From positions 1 to 64,000 of the forward strand of contig PHCC01000010.1 in assembly GCA_002842215.1 (NCBI GenBank): a DNA stretch of 64,000 nt, in the 5' to 3' direction. Shown piece after piece: positions 25,927 through 35,825 of the stretch (position 1 is its first letter; every line of letters starts with the position of its first letter). The translations under genes were made by a program, and so were the position numbers. The notes below the pieces were generated by a model, which was given only the letters and a program-made list of their open reading frames with translations, ran no database searches and was not told the DNA's origin. This stretch comes from Betaproteobacteria bacterium HGW-Betaproteobacteria-9 (GTDB taxonomy: Bacteria; Pseudomonadota; Gammaproteobacteria; Burkholderiales; Burkholderiaceae_C).

Positions 25927-27474
25927 ATGAAACTCAATCGACGCCAAATCCTTGCGGCCGGCGCCCTGGCCTGCGGACTGCCATTGCCCGCTTGGGCGCA
26001 GGGTGCACGGGCACTCAACATCGCCATCTTCCCTGAGCCACCCTCGATCCTCGCGGCCTACGGTTCCATTGGACCGGCGCAGATGGTCAACGGCAACATC
26101 TATGAAAGCCTGCTGCGCTTCGACGACAAGCTGAGCCCTCAGGCGAACCTTGCCATCGAGTGGGCCCTCTCCAAGGACTTTCTCACCTACACGTTCAAGC
26201 TCAAGCACGGGGTCACCTGGCACGACGGCAGGCCCTTCACGGCCGACGATGTCGTGTTCACCGCTGACAAGTTCATGCGGCAGCTCAACCCGCGCTTTCG
26301 GCTCGCATTGCAACAGGTGCAGAGCATCAAGGCGCTGGATGCGCACACGGTGGAGTTTCGCCTGAGCGAGCCTTATCCGCCCTTTCTGCAGCTATTTGAC
26401 GTCAGCACTTTTCCGATCGTGCCCAGGCACCAGTTCGAAAACGTCGATCTCTCGCGCCCACCGCAGTTCACCCCCATCGGTACCGGCCCCTACAAGTTCA
26501 AGGAATGGCAGCGGGGCTCATTCATTCAGCTGGTCCGCAACGACGCCTACCACGTCAAAGGCCTGCCGGCCGTCGAGGCTGTGTACTTTCATGTGATTCC
26601 CGATGCGGCCTCCCGCGCCGCGGCCTTCGAGTCTGGCCGCATCGACGTGCTCCCGGGCGGCACGGTCGAGTACTTCGACGTCGGGCGCTTGGCCAAGCTG
26701 CCCGGCGTGAGCGTGACGACCAAGGGTTGGGAGAAGCTCTCGCCGTTGGCTTGGCTGTGGATCAACCACCGTGTTCCCCTGCTGCAGGACGTCCGGGTGC
26801 GGCGGGCACTCATGCACGCGATCGATCGTGAAGCGCTCGCCAAGATCGCCTGGCAGGGCTTCGCAACGCCGGCCACCGGTCCGCTCAATCACCTCACCCC
26901 GTTTCATACCCCGCAGGTGCGCAGCTACCCGCACGACGCAGTGAAGGCCAGGCAGTTGCTGACCGACGCCGGGTACAAGGGTGAACCGGTGCGCCTGCTG
27001 GGTCTTCCCTACGGTGAAGTCTGGACACGCACCGCCGAGATGGTCAAGCAGAACCTGCTGTCGGCCGGATTCAACGTGCAACTGGTCAGCGCCGATTTGC
27101 CGGGTGTCATCTCCCGTCAGTCCAACTGGGACTTTGACCTCGCGTTTTCCTACTTCTATCAGTATGGGGATCCATCCGGTATCTCACGCAACTATGTGGG
27201 CAGCGAGATACGCAAGGGATCGCCGTACAACAATGTCGGTGGCTACCAGAACCCGAAGGTGGACGCGCTGTTCGAGCGCGGCGCGCGCGAGAGCGACCCC
27301 AGGAAGCGAGCCGAGATCTATGCCGAGGTGCAGCGCATCATGGTTGATGATGTTGCGGCAGCCTGGCTGCTGGAGCTGAACTTCCCGACGGTCTACCGCT
27401 CACGCATCGACAACCTTGTCAACAGTGCCCTGGGCCTGAATGACAGTTTGGCGCGAGCGAGCGTTCGCGGCTGA
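25927..27474 (+). CDS. peptide/nickel-type ABC substrate-binding protein
   Basis: A 515-residue SBP_bac_5 protein with an N-terminal export signal (NRRQILAAGALACGLPLPAWAQG, a Tat-like double arginine). The family core is visible: YESLLRFDD, YTFKLKHGVTWHDGRPFTADDVVF, PIGTGPYKFKEW and VRRALMHAIDREAL. GGAGA precedes the start. It is the binding protein of the Dpp-type importer that follows. Such proteins bind peptides, opines, glutathione or nickel. The ligand here is unknown. Confidence 0.92.
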   Translation: MKLNRRQILAAGALACGLPLPAWAQGARALNIAIFPEPPSILAAYGSIGPAQMVNGNIYESLLRFDDKLSPQANLAIEWALSKDFLTYTFKLKHGVTWHDGRPFTADDVVFTADKFMRQLNPRFRLALQQVQSIKALDAHTVEFRLSEPYPPFLQLFDVSTFPIVPRHQFENVDLSRPPQFTPIGTGPYKFKEWQRGSFIQLVRNDAYHVKGLPAVEAVYFHVIPDAASRAAAFESGRIDVLPGGTVEYFDVGRLAKLPGVSVTTKGWEKLSPLAWLWINHRVPLLQDVRVRRALMHAIDREALAKIAWQGFATPATGPLNHLTPFHTPQVRSYPHDAVKARQLLTDAGYKGEPVRLLGLPYGEVWTRTAEMVKQNLLSAGFNVQLVSADLPGVISRQSNWDFDLAFSYFYQYGDPSGISRNYVGSEIRKGSPYNNVGGYQNPKVDALFERGARESDPRKRAEIYAEVQRIMVDDVAAAWLLELNFPTVYRSRIDNLVNSALGLNDSLARASVRG

Positions 27475-27493
27475 ACCAGGGAACCCCGCCGCA

Positions 27494-28468
27494 ATGAACA
27501 AACTTGGGTTCCTCGCGCGTCGCCTGCTGCAAGGCGCGGCCATGCTGCTGGCGATCGCGGTGATCAACTTCATCCTGATACGGATGGCGCCCGGCGACCC
27601 GGCCATGGTGATGGCCGGTGAAGCCGGCGCTGGCGACGAGCAGTTTCTGCAGCAACTGCGTGAACGCTTCGATCTCGATCGTCCACTGCCCGCGCAGCTC
27701 GGCAGCTATGTCGGCCATCTGCTGCACGGCGATCTGGGCATCTCGTACCGCCAGCAAGCGCCGGTGTTGGATCTGATCCTGGAGCGGCTACCGGCCACCT
27801 TGCTGCTCACCGGATCGGCGTTCGCGCTGTCACTGGCGTTGGGCGTGGCCATTGGCGTCTGGGCGAGCAGCAAGGTCGGAACCTGGAAAGACAGTGCGAT
27901 CAGCCTGCTGGCCACGCTGTTTTACGCCACCCCGTTGTACTGGCTGGCATTGCTGGCCGTACTGGTGTTCGCGCTGTGGTTGCCCTGGTTCCCGCCGCTG
28001 GGCCATCAGAGCGTTGGTGCGGGCTACAGCGGAATGGCGCATGTGCTCGACGTCGCTCACCATCTGGTGTTACCCACCCTCGTGCTGGCGATGTTCTACA
28101 TGGCCATCTATGCCCGCATGACGCGTGCGGCCATGCTGGAGGTGGCCGGGCAGGATTTCGTCAAGGCCGCCCGGGCGAAGGGCCTGACACCCGGGCGCAT
28201 TCTGCGAGCGCATGTGTTGCGCAACGCGCTGCTGCCCGTGGTAACGATGGCTGGTCTGCAGGCCGGGGCGATGGTGGGTGGTGCCGTCCTGATCGAGACC
28301 GTGTTCGCCTGGCCCGGGATTGGACGCCTGCTGTTCGAGGCGCTTGCGCAGCGCGACTACAGCCTGCTACTGGGCACCTTTCTGTTTACCGCGGCGCTCG
28401 CCGTCATCTTCAACATCGTGACCGACTTCGTCTATACGCTGGTCGATCCACGGATCGAAATGTCATGA
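27494..28468 (+). CDS. Dpp-type ABC transporter permease (DppB-like)
   Basis: A 324-residue permease with the DppB N-terminal region FILIRMAPGDPAMVMAG, the segment FDLDRPLPAQLGSYVGHLLHGDLGISYRQ, and the EAA loop FVKAARAKGLTPGRILRAHVLRNALLPVVT. It has six predicted membrane segments. It overlaps dppC by four bases (ATGA). Confidence 0.93.
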   Translation: MNKLGFLARRLLQGAAMLLAIAVINFILIRMAPGDPAMVMAGEAGAGDEQFLQQLRERFDLDRPLPAQLGSYVGHLLHGDLGISYRQQAPVLDLILERLPATLLLTGSAFALSLALGVAIGVWASSKVGTWKDSAISLLATLFYATPLYWLALLAVLVFALWLPWFPPLGHQSVGAGYSGMAHVLDVAHHLVLPTLVLAMFYMAIYARMTRAAMLEVAGQDFVKAARAKGLTPGRILRAHVLRNALLPVVTMAGLQAGAMVGGAVLIETVFAWPGIGRLLFEALAQRDYSLLLGTFLFTAALAVIFNIVTDFVYTLVDPRIEMS

Positions 28469-29307
28469 ACAACGGATTCCTGCGCCGGTTCCGGCGCAAC
28501 CACGGCGCGGTCGTCGGCGTGGTCGTTCTGCTGCTGGTCGCATTCGGTGCGTTGGCGGCGCCCTGGCTGTGCAGTCATGATCCGTGGGCGCTGGTGCAAC
28601 TGCCGTTCGTTCCGCCCGGTACCCATTCCGACCTCCCACTGGGGTCGGACGCGCTCGGTCGCGATGTCGCCTCCGGGTTGCTGTATGGCGCGCGTGTGTC
28701 AGTGCTGATCGGCCTGGTTGCGACCACGATGGCATTGCTGCTCGGTGTCGGTCTGGGGGCGGTCGCTGGCTACCACGGCGGCTGGGTGGATGCGATGCTG
28801 ATGCGCCTCACCGAAATCTTCCAGGCGATCCCGGGCTTTGCCTTCGCGATTGTTCTGGTGGCGATCTTCCAGCCCTCGGTGCAGTCCATCGTCTGCGCGA
28901 TCGCGATCGTCTCCTGGCCGCCGGTGGCCCGGCTCGTGCGGGGCGAGTTCCTGTCGTTGCGCGAGCGCGAGTTCGTGGCGGCCGCACAGCTCTCAGGCCA
29001 GGGCAGCGCGAAGATCATCTTCACGCAAATCCTGCCCAATGCCATTCCGCCCATCGTGGTCATGGGGTCGTTGATGGTGGCCAGCTCCATCCTTCTCGAG
29101 TCGGCCCTGAGCTTTCTTGGCCTGGGCGACCCTGAGCTGATGAGCTGGGGCTACATGGTCGGTGCCGCGCGCACCGCGTTGCGCCAGGCCTGGTGGGTGG
29201 CGGTGTTTCCCGGCATGGCGATCATGCTGACGGTGCTTTCCCTGAACCTCGTTGGCGAAGGCCTGGCCGATGGTCTGAACACGCGGCTCGACGGGAGGCT
29301 GCGTTGA
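28465..29307 (+). CDS. Dpp-type ABC transporter permease (DppC-like)
   Basis: A 280-residue permease with the DppC markers LGSDALGRDVASGLLYGARVSVLIG, the EAA-loop region FVAAAQLSGQGSAKIIFTQILPNAIPPIVV and ESALSFLGLGDPELMSWGYMV. It pairs with the DppB-like subunit. Its stop overlaps the TTG start of the ATPase gene. Confidence 0.93.
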   Translation: MNNGFLRRFRRNHGAVVGVVVLLLVAFGALAAPWLCSHDPWALVQLPFVPPGTHSDLPLGSDALGRDVASGLLYGARVSVLIGLVATTMALLLGVGLGAVAGYHGGWVDAMLMRLTEIFQAIPGFAFAIVLVAIFQPSVQSIVCAIAIVSWPPVARLVRGEFLSLREREFVAAAQLSGQGSAKIIFTQILPNAIPPIVVMGSLMVASSILLESALSFLGLGDPELMSWGYMVGAARTALRQAWWVAVFPGMAIMLTVLSLNLVGEGLADGLNTRLDGRLR

Positions 29308-30932
29308 GCGCGCCGGTGCTGCAGGTGCAGGGCCTGTCTATCTGTTTGCCACGGGGGGGCGACCGTGCGCTGGCGGTCGAGGGTGTGGACCTTTCCCTGA
29401 ATGCAGGCGAGACCCTGTGCGTGGTGGGCGAGAGCGGATCGGGCAAGTCCATGATCGCCAATGCCGTGATGGGGTTGTTGCCGAAACCGGGAGTCGCTCC
29501 GGTGGCTGGTCGCATCCTCTTCGAGGGGAATGATCTGCTGGCACTCGACGAGGTCGAAATGCGCGCATTGCGTGGCCAGCGCATCGGCATGGTCTTCCAG
29601 GAGCCGATGACTTCCCTGAACCCGCTGATGCGCGTGGGCGACCAGATTGGGGAAGTGCTGGACGCGCACCAGTCACTGCCCGCGGCAGAACGGGACGCGC
29701 GCATCATGGCCGCATTGCGCGACGTGGGGCTGCCTGAACCCGAACTGATCGCGCGTGCCTACCCGTTCCGGTTGTCTGGCGGTCAACGCCAGCGTGTGAT
29801 GATTGCCGCCGCGCTGGTGCTTGAGCCCACGCTGCTGATTGCCGACGAGCCCACGACGGCGCTGGACGTCACGACGCAGGCGCAGATCCTCGCACTGATG
29901 GGCGAGCTGCAGCAGCGCAAGGGCATGGCCTTGCTGTTCATCACCCATGATTTCGGCGTCGTCGCCGAAATCGCCGACCATGTGGCGGTGATGCAACTGG
30001 GCCGTGTGGTCGAGACGGGAACCGCGCAGGAGGTGCTGCGTGCGCCAAAACATCCCTACACCCGGGCCCTGATCGCGGCCATTCCTCATGGTCGACCCCG
30101 CAGCAGCGACGAGCCTGCGGGAGCCCCGCTGCTCGTCGTGCGCGGTTTGAACAAGACCTACCGCAGCGGCGGTGGCTTCTTTCGCCCCGGCCGCGAGGTG
30201 CATGCCGCGCGCGACCTGAGCTTCACGCTCGCGCGTGGCGAGGCGCTGGGCATCGTCGGGGAGTCGGGCTCGGGAAAATCCACGCTCGGTCGCCTGCTGA
30301 CAGGCCTGATCGCCCGCGACAGTGGTCAGGTGCAGTTCGCCGGGCGTGATCTGGCGCCTGAACTGCGCCGCCGGCCGGCGGCCGAACGCTCCCTTGTTCA
30401 GATGGTCTTCCAGGACCCCTACGCGTCGCTGAATCCGCGACACTCCGTGGGAGCGGCGATCGCGGCCGGACCCATTGCCCAGGGTGTTCCGCGGGAAGAG
30501 GTTCGTGAACTGGTCGTCAGCCTGCTTCTTCGCGTGGGCCTCAAGCCAGACGCGGCAGACCGTTTTCCACACGAATTCTCCGGTGGCCAGCGCCAGCGGA
30601 TTGCGATCGCGCGCGCGCTGGCAATGCGACCGCAACTGCTGGTGGCCGACGAACCGGTTTCGGCACTCGACGTGTCGGTGCAGGCCCAGGTGCTTGAACT
30701 CTTCGAACAGGTCCGGCGCGAGTTCGCGCTGAGCATGCTCTTCATCACGCACGACCTGCGTGTGGCCGCTCAGATGTGTGATCGCATTGCGGTAATGCAT
30801 CGGGGCGAGATCATCGAGTCTGGCGTGACCGCTGAGGTGGTTCAGCAACCGCGTCAGGACTACACCAGGGCTCTGATTGCATCCGCTCCCCACTTTCACC
30901 TCAGTCAACCGCAGGGCCTGGGCAATGAGTGA
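29304..30932 (+). CDS. fused Dpp-type ATPase with two ABC domains
   Basis: A 542-residue protein joining DppD-like and DppF-like ATPases, as in GsiA. The first domain has Walker [19 protein letters not shown] and [12 protein letters not shown]. The second starts near residue 275 with [18 protein letters not shown] and [12 protein letters not shown]. The likely start is TTG 29304, overlapping the dppC stop, with GGGAGG eight bases upstream; no ATG fits. Its end overlaps the amidase gene by eight bases. Confidence 0.9.
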   Translation: MSAPVLQVQGLSICLPRGGDRALAVEGVDLSLNAGETLCVVGESGSGKSMIANAVMGLLPKPGVAPVAGRILFEGNDLLALDEVEMRALRGQRIGMVFQEPMTSLNPLMRVGDQIGEVLDAHQSLPAAERDARIMAALRDVGLPEPELIARAYPFRLSGGQRQRVMIAAALVLEPTLLIADEPTTALDVTTQAQILALMGELQQRKGMALLFITHDFGVVAEIADHVAVMQLGRVVETGTAQEVLRAPKHPYTRALIAAIPHGRPRSSDEPAGAPLLVVRGLNKTYRSGGGFFRPGREVHAARDLSFTLARGEALGIVGESGSGKSTLGRLLTGLIARDSGQVQFAGRDLAPELRRRPAAERSLVQMVFQDPYASLNPRHSVGAAIAAGPIAQGVPREEVRELVVSLLLRVGLKPDAADRFPHEFSGGQRQRIAIARALAMRPQLLVADEPVSALDVSVQAQVLELFEQVRREFALSMLFITHDLRVAAQMCDRIAVMHRGEIIESGVTAEVVQQPRQDYTRALIASAPHFHLSQPQGLGNE

Positions 30933-32343
30933 TGAACTCGAAATGCTTGACGCCGTGGCCACGGCGCAACGGGTTCGCCGTGGCGAACTGTCCGCTCGGG
31001 AGGTGATCAAGGCCGCCTTCGATCGCCTGCACGCGCGCAACCCTGCCATCAACGCCGTCATCGACAGCTGGGAGCGCGAAGCACTCGCGCGCGCCAGTGC
31101 CGGCGTTCCGATGGGTCTGCTGGCGGGCGTGCCCCTTCTGTTGAAGGACACCATGGACTACCCCGGGCGCCGGTTTTCCATGGGGTCCCGACTTCGGCTC
31201 GATGCGACCGGTCAGGACACCGATCCCTGGCTGGCCGCCATGCTGGCCGAAGGCGCGATCGTCATCGGCAAGACGAACACGCCTGAGTTTGGCTTGCTCG
31301 ACGTGACCGAGCCCATCGCCTTCGGACCGACGTTCAACCCTTGGCAACACGACGTGAGCAGCGGTGGTTCCAGTGGCGGCAGCGCGGCGGCGGTGGCGGC
31401 GCGTATCACTCCCATTGCGCACGGCAGCGATGGCGGCGGGTCGATCCGGTACCCGGCGGCCTGCTGTGGTGTGTTCGGTCTGAAGCCCACACGCGGGCGC
31501 ACCGCCTCTGCCCGGCCCGCTTTCGACGATCGACTTCAGGGCATGGTCAGCACTCACGCGCTGACGCGCAGCGTGCGCGACAGCGCATTGGCCTTCGCGA
31601 TTGCCGAATCGGCCCACCGTGGCCCGGTGGGCAAGGCGGTCGAGCGCTGGGTGAAAAAACCGCTTGACCGCGCGGTGAAGGTGGCTCTGGTCAAACGCCC
31701 GCTGCACGGAGGCGCGTTGGCTGCCGCCCACGAAACCGCGGTGGAACGCACGGCCGACCTGTTGCGCGGCCTGGGCCATGAAGTGGTGCCATGCGACTGG
31801 CCCTTCGACGCACCCATGCTGCATGCGGCATTTTTCGACCGCTGGGCCTACGGCGTGCATGTTGAAGCCACCGGGTTGCCCGAGGACGAACGCAGGCGCT
31901 TCATCAATGGCACCGAACCGTGGACGCAGGGGCTGCAACGCGAGGGTGCCGCGTTGACGTCCGACCGTGTGGAGGCCATGGTCCAGCGTTGCCTGCAGGC
32001 CAGCGTCCAGATGGAACGGTTTCATCGCGAATGGGATGTCCTGATGACGCCTGTCTCGGCTGAGCATTCCATACCGCTGGGTGACCACGCGCCCAGCGTC
32101 GACTATGCGACCCTGCGCGAGCGGGTCAGCCGCAATGTGGCATTCACGCCGGTGCAGAACATCACCGGGCAGCCGGGCATGTCGGTGCCTCTGTATTGGT
32201 CCGACGCGGGACTGCCGGTCGGGGTTCATTTCGCGGCAGGCACCTTTCGCGACGAATTGCTGCTGCAGTTGGCCTACCAGCTGGAGGCCGCACAACCCTG
32301 GGGCAACCACGCCCCCACCATCCTGGAGAAAACCGGAGCATGA
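30925..32343 (+). CDS. amidase (amidase signature family)
   Basis: A 472-residue Ser-cisSer-Lys hydrolase. The triad is visible with canonical spacing: Lys74 in LLLKDTMD, Ser149 in [11 protein letters not shown], and nucleophile Ser173 in [16 protein letters not shown]. The family cleaves carboxamides, including aryl and peptide amides. GatA is unlikely because gatB and gatC are absent and the gene sits in a transporter operon. It probably processes the compound imported by the Dpp-type system. Confidence 0.92.
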   Translation: MSDELEMLDAVATAQRVRRGELSAREVIKAAFDRLHARNPAINAVIDSWEREALARASAGVPMGLLAGVPLLLKDTMDYPGRRFSMGSRLRLDATGQDTDPWLAAMLAEGAIVIGKTNTPEFGLLDVTEPIAFGPTFNPWQHDVSSGGSSGGSAAAVAARITPIAHGSDGGGSIRYPAACCGVFGLKPTRGRTASARPAFDDRLQGMVSTHALTRSVRDSALAFAIAESAHRGPVGKAVERWVKKPLDRAVKVALVKRPLHGGALAAAHETAVERTADLLRGLGHEVVPCDWPFDAPMLHAAFFDRWAYGVHVEATGLPEDERRRFINGTEPWTQGLQREGAALTSDRVEAMVQRCLQASVQMERFHREWDVLMTPVSAEHSIPLGDHAPSVDYATLRERVSRNVAFTPVQNITGQPGMSVPLYWSDAGLPVGVHFAAGTFRDELLLQLAYQLEAAQPWGNHAPTILEKTGA

Positions 32344-33032
32344 CCACACGACATATCGCGCTGCTTGCCTACCCTTCGATGACCGCACTCGATCTCATCG
32401 GACCGCACCACGTGCTGTCGATGGTGCCGAACGTGAAGGTTCATATCGTCGCAAGGACGCCCGCACCCATTACGACCGACCTCGGCCTGGTCATCACGCC
32501 CGACACCACGTTCGACGACTGTCCGCAACAGCTCGAAGTCCTGTTTGCCCCAGGAGGCACAGCCGGAACCGTGGCCGCGATGGAGGACGATGCGACGCTG
32601 GACTTTTTCCGGACCCGCGGGCAGCGGTCCGCTTGGGTCACCAGCGTGTGTACCGGCGCGCTGATACTAGGTTCCGCCGGACTCCTGCGTGGCCGTTCCG
32701 CCACAACTCACTGGTCGGCATTGCCCTTGCTGACGCGCTTTGGCGCCACGCCCCTCAGGCAACGTGTTGTGCAGGACGGACATGTGGTCACGGGCGCTGG
32801 CGTTACCGCAGGCCTGGATTTTGGTTTGCTGCTTGCAGCCCGACTAAGCAGCTCGGAGCATGCACGAAAGATTCAGCTACTGATCGAATACGACCCCGAG
32901 CCTCCATTCGATTCGGGTTCTCCGGCGCGTGCAAGCGCGTCGACAGTAGCTTCTTTGCAGGATTCATTGACTCATTTTCTGGAAGCTGCCGCTGCAGTTG
33001 CCGGACGCCAAGCAAGCGCTGTTCACCTTTAA
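32340..33032 (+). CDS. DJ-1/PfpI protein, isonitrile hydratase-like
   Basis: A 230-residue single-domain protein close in length to Pseudomonas isonitrile hydratase InhA (about 228). It has ALDLIGPHHVLS with Asp18 and SVCTGALILGSAGLLRGRSATTHW with Cys104 followed by Thr, matching the InhA Asp17 and Cys101-Thr102 set better than the first copy at 23465. InhA hydrates isocyanides to N-formamides. It is coupled to the amidase gene (ATGA). The 260 bases after it hold only a short hairpin (33058-33073) and no recognisable gene. Confidence 0.75.
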   Translation: MTTRHIALLAYPSMTALDLIGPHHVLSMVPNVKVHIVARTPAPITTDLGLVITPDTTFDDCPQQLEVLFAPGGTAGTVAAMEDDATLDFFRTRGQRSAWVTSVCTGALILGSAGLLRGRSATTHWSALPLLTRFGATPLRQRVVQDGHVVTGAGVTAGLDFGLLLAARLSSSEHARKIQLLIEYDPEPPFDSGSPARASASTVASLQDSLTHFLEAAAAVAGRQASAVHL

Positions 33033-33292
33033 CCGGCGCCTGAAATGACCCCATTGACGCAAGCTTGCTTGCGCAATTTGGTCAGGAGCGGCATCCGAAT
33101 GGGCTACTTGCGGGATTGTTTTACGTCCTCGAAGGGGTCTTTTTCTGCATCAGACGGACTTGTCCCTGGGTGAGCATGCACTCGGGGTTGTTGGTAGCCA
33201 TGATCGTCCTGGGGAATTTGTCGATCCTCATCGATGTCGTGCACCATCACCTGGATTAGAGACGGTTCAGTTGGGGTAACTTCTGGCGGCAC

Positions 33293-34966
33293 TCAGGTGT
33301 GCCAAACGCCTTGTACCCGGTCAAACGACCGGGACAGCGGACTACCCGAGGTGTTGATCAACTGGTGTTTGATGATCTTGTTGGACGAGGTGCGCGGAAA
33401 ATCGGTGACAAATTGCACGTAGCGCGGCACCTTGAACGGCGCCAGCGCGCCCTGGCAGTGGGTCAGCAGTTGGTCCACCGGCAGCACCTCGCGAGGTGTT
33501 TTGCCGTCAGTCAGCAGTTCCGGGCGCACTTGCACCATGATCTTGACCTCTTCCTTGCGCACCGGGTCGGGCACGGGCACGGCGGCGCAGTCCAGCACGG
33601 CGCCCAACTCGCGCACCACGGCTTCGACCTCGCGCGCGGCAATGTTTTCGTTGGATCGACGGATCATGTCCTTGAATCGCCCGACGATCCGGTAAAAGCC
33701 GTCTTCGTCCTGCACAAACGCATCACCGGTGCGGAACCAGTCGCCGTCAAACACTTCGGCATTGGCTTGTGGCTTGTTGAAGTAACCTTTGAACAGGTGG
33801 TCGCCACGGATCTGCAGCTCACCGGTGACGCCGGGACCAACCGGCTGGCCGGCGTCGTCCACGATTCGTGCCTGGCGGCGCAAACCGGCCAGGCCCACGG
33901 AGGTGGGTTTGGCAGCTGAGGGGTAGTTATTGGGCATGACCAGGCCCAAGCCGATTTCCGTCATGCCAAACGATTCGACCGCAGGCACCTGAAAGCGCTG
34001 GACGAAGATTTGGCGCGATTCGGCACTCCAACCAAAAGTGAACACCTCGCGCAGGGCCAGTGTGCGGCCCTGCACGCTGTCGATGGATTTCAGCGCCAGC
34101 TCGGGCAGTTGCGCCCAGTCGATCTGGTGGTCGGCCAGCCAGCCCAGGAATCGGGTGGCGCTGATCTTGCGGGCCGCCACCAGCGTGCCGCAGCACATGG
34201 CGGTCATCAGCAGTTGCCAGAACGGATCCATGTAGAAGAACGGTTGGGCCGTGAAAAAGCGCTGCATTTGCACCTGGCCGGGGGCTGGCTCTGGGTGCAT
34301 CAGGCAGGCGGCCTGGGCCAGATTCAGCCAGTAACCATGAGTCAGCAGGCAGCCCTTGGGAAAGCCGGTAGTACCTGATGTGTACTGGATATTGGCCAGC
34401 GTGTCCAGGCCCGGCTGCGGCACCGCAGGCGTGGGGTGGCTGCCTGCGGGTGAGGCGTTCAGCAGGCGCTGCCAGGACGAGTCTTCACCCAGCCGGTTGG
34501 CCGTTACCCAGATGCGCTGGCGCGCCAGCGACGCTGGCCAGTCGGTGATCTGCTTGAGCAGTTCCACACGCTCGGTGCCCAGCACCCAGGCGCTGACCTG
34601 GGCGTCGGTCAGCACGTACTCGACTTCGCGCACGGTGTAACTGGGGTTGACCGGCACCACGGCGGCTCCCAGTTTCAGCACCGCCAGCCAGGTCAGGTGC
34701 CATTGCAGGCCGTTGGGCAGCATCACCGCCACATGCATGCCGGCTTGTACCCCGGCGGCCTGCAGGCTGGTGGCCAGCTGGTTGCTCAGTGCATCAAATT
34801 CGGCGTAGGTCAGGCGCTGGCCGTCTTCAAACAGGTCCATCAGCACCCGGTCGGGCTGGCTGGCTGTGGCCTGGGAAAACAACTGGGGAATGTTGGCAGG
34901 CAATGGCTGCCCGGCAGCGTGCTGCAGGCGTTGTTGCCACTGTTGCAGCAAGGCGTCATCACGCAT
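33293..34966 (-). CDS. AMP-dependent acyl/aryl-CoA ligase
   Basis: A 557-residue ANL-superfamily ligase with NIQYTSGTTGFPKGCLLTHG, the SFGMTEIGLG A5 block, GDWFRTGDAFVQDEDGFYRIVGR and the C-terminal lysine in TSSNKIIKHQL. It carries FFYMDPFWQL in the substrate-pocket region; the preferred acid cannot be read from sequence. The start overlaps the enoyl-CoA hydratase stop by eight bases. It is the last gene of the minus-strand Pot-type operon and probably activates the imported acid. Confidence 0.9.
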   Translation of the reverse strand: MRDDALLQQWQQRLQHAAGQPLPANIPQLFSQATASQPDRVLMDLFEDGQRLTYAEFDALSNQLATSLQAAGVQAGMHVAVMLPNGLQWHLTWLAVLKLGAAVVPVNPSYTVREVEYVLTDAQVSAWVLGTERVELLKQITDWPASLARQRIWVTANRLGEDSSWQRLLNASPAGSHPTPAVPQPGLDTLANIQYTSGTTGFPKGCLLTHGYWLNLAQAACLMHPEPAPGQVQMQRFFTAQPFFYMDPFWQLLMTAMCCGTLVAARKISATRFLGWLADHQIDWAQLPELALKSIDSVQGRTLALREVFTFGWSAESRQIFVQRFQVPAVESFGMTEIGLGLVMPNNYPSAAKPTSVGLAGLRRQARIVDDAGQPVGPGVTGELQIRGDHLFKGYFNKPQANAEVFDGDWFRTGDAFVQDEDGFYRIVGRFKDMIRRSNENIAAREVEAVVRELGAVLDCAAVPVPDPVRKEEVKIMVQVRPELLTDGKTPREVLPVDQLLTHCQGALAPFKVPRYVQFVTDFPRTSSNKIIKHQLINTSGSPLSRSFDRVQGVWHT

Positions 34967-35795
34967 CGGAAACCCCTTGACCCTGGTTGGCGTGACCGTT
35001 CTGAGCGCCTTTGAGAAAACCGCTGCCAGCGCCAAAGCCCTCATAACCCAGCCGCTGCAGCCGGTACAGGTTCAGCACATAACGCAGGTTGTCGTCCCGG
35101 CTCAGGTCCAGCGACTGGTAATAACTCTCCATTTCCACCCGCACCGCAATCGGGGGCTGAGCGGCTACCTGGGCGGCCAGGGCCAGGGCGCGATCCATCA
35201 GCTGCTCGGGGGCGACGAGTTCGTTGACCAGGTCGTATTTCAGCGCGTCCTGCGCCGACATGAATTCGCCGGTGAGCAGAAACTTCATCGCCACCACATG
35301 CGGAATCTGGCGCCCCAGGCGCGTCATGCCGCCACCGCCGCCCATGCCATATGCGACTTCGGGCAGGCCAAACTGGGCCCGGGTGGTGGCAAGACGCATG
35401 TCGGTCAGATGCAGCAGGTAAATCATGCCCTGCCCCAGGCAGTGGTGGTCTACCGCACCAATGATGGGCTTGTAGCGCTCCAGCTTCATGATGTCCACGT
35501 CCCAGCCGGGACGGTGCGGCGGTGAACCATCACGCTCGTTGTGGTGCAGGAACAAATAACCTTCGAGCTCCTGCTGGCGGCTGCGGGCGGGCAGCGGGTT
35601 CTTGATGTCGTCACCGGCACAGAAAGAGCCACCGTCGCGCCCCTTGAGGATGCCCACGTGGATATCGGGGTCGGCGATGAACTCTTTCAGGTGCTCATAC
35701 AGCGCCTTGTGCATGGGCGGTGTCAGCACGTTGAGCTTGCCGTTGTCGATGGTGAAGATACCGATGTGGTCTTGTTTTTCGAAATGGATAGGCAT
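34959..35795 (-). CDS. enoyl-CoA hydratase/isomerase family protein
   Basis: A 278-residue crotonase-fold protein with the oxyanion-hole segments SFCAGDDIKN and VDHHCLGQGMIYLLHLTDMRLAT, then FGLPEVAYGMGGGGG. ATG 35795 is chosen over the in-frame TTG at 35810. The canonical catalytic glutamates of crotonase are not both obvious, so hydratase, isomerase or hydrolase chemistry is open. It lies between the permease and the CoA ligase and would act on that ligase's product. Confidence 0.85.
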   Translation of the reverse strand: MPIHFEKQDHIGIFTIDNGKLNVLTPPMHKALYEHLKEFIADPDIHVGILKGRDGGSFCAGDDIKNPLPARSRQQELEGYLFLHHNERDGSPPHRPGWDVDIMKLERYKPIIGAVDHHCLGQGMIYLLHLTDMRLATTRAQFGLPEVAYGMGGGGGMTRLGRQIPHVVAMKFLLTGEFMSAQDALKYDLVNELVAPEQLMDRALALAAQVAAQPPIAVRVEMESYYQSLDLSRDDNLRYVLNLYRLQRLGYEGFGAGSGFLKGAQNGHANQGQGVSDA

Positions 35796-35825
35796 AAGTC
35801 TGGGTGTCAATAGGTGAACGGACCG

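Noticed and set aside
33033-33292. A small gene between the second DJ-1 gene and the CoA ligase
   Set aside because: Short frames on both strands lack ribosome sites and resemblance to known proteins. Only a CGCAAGC/GCTTGCG hairpin without a T-run is seen.
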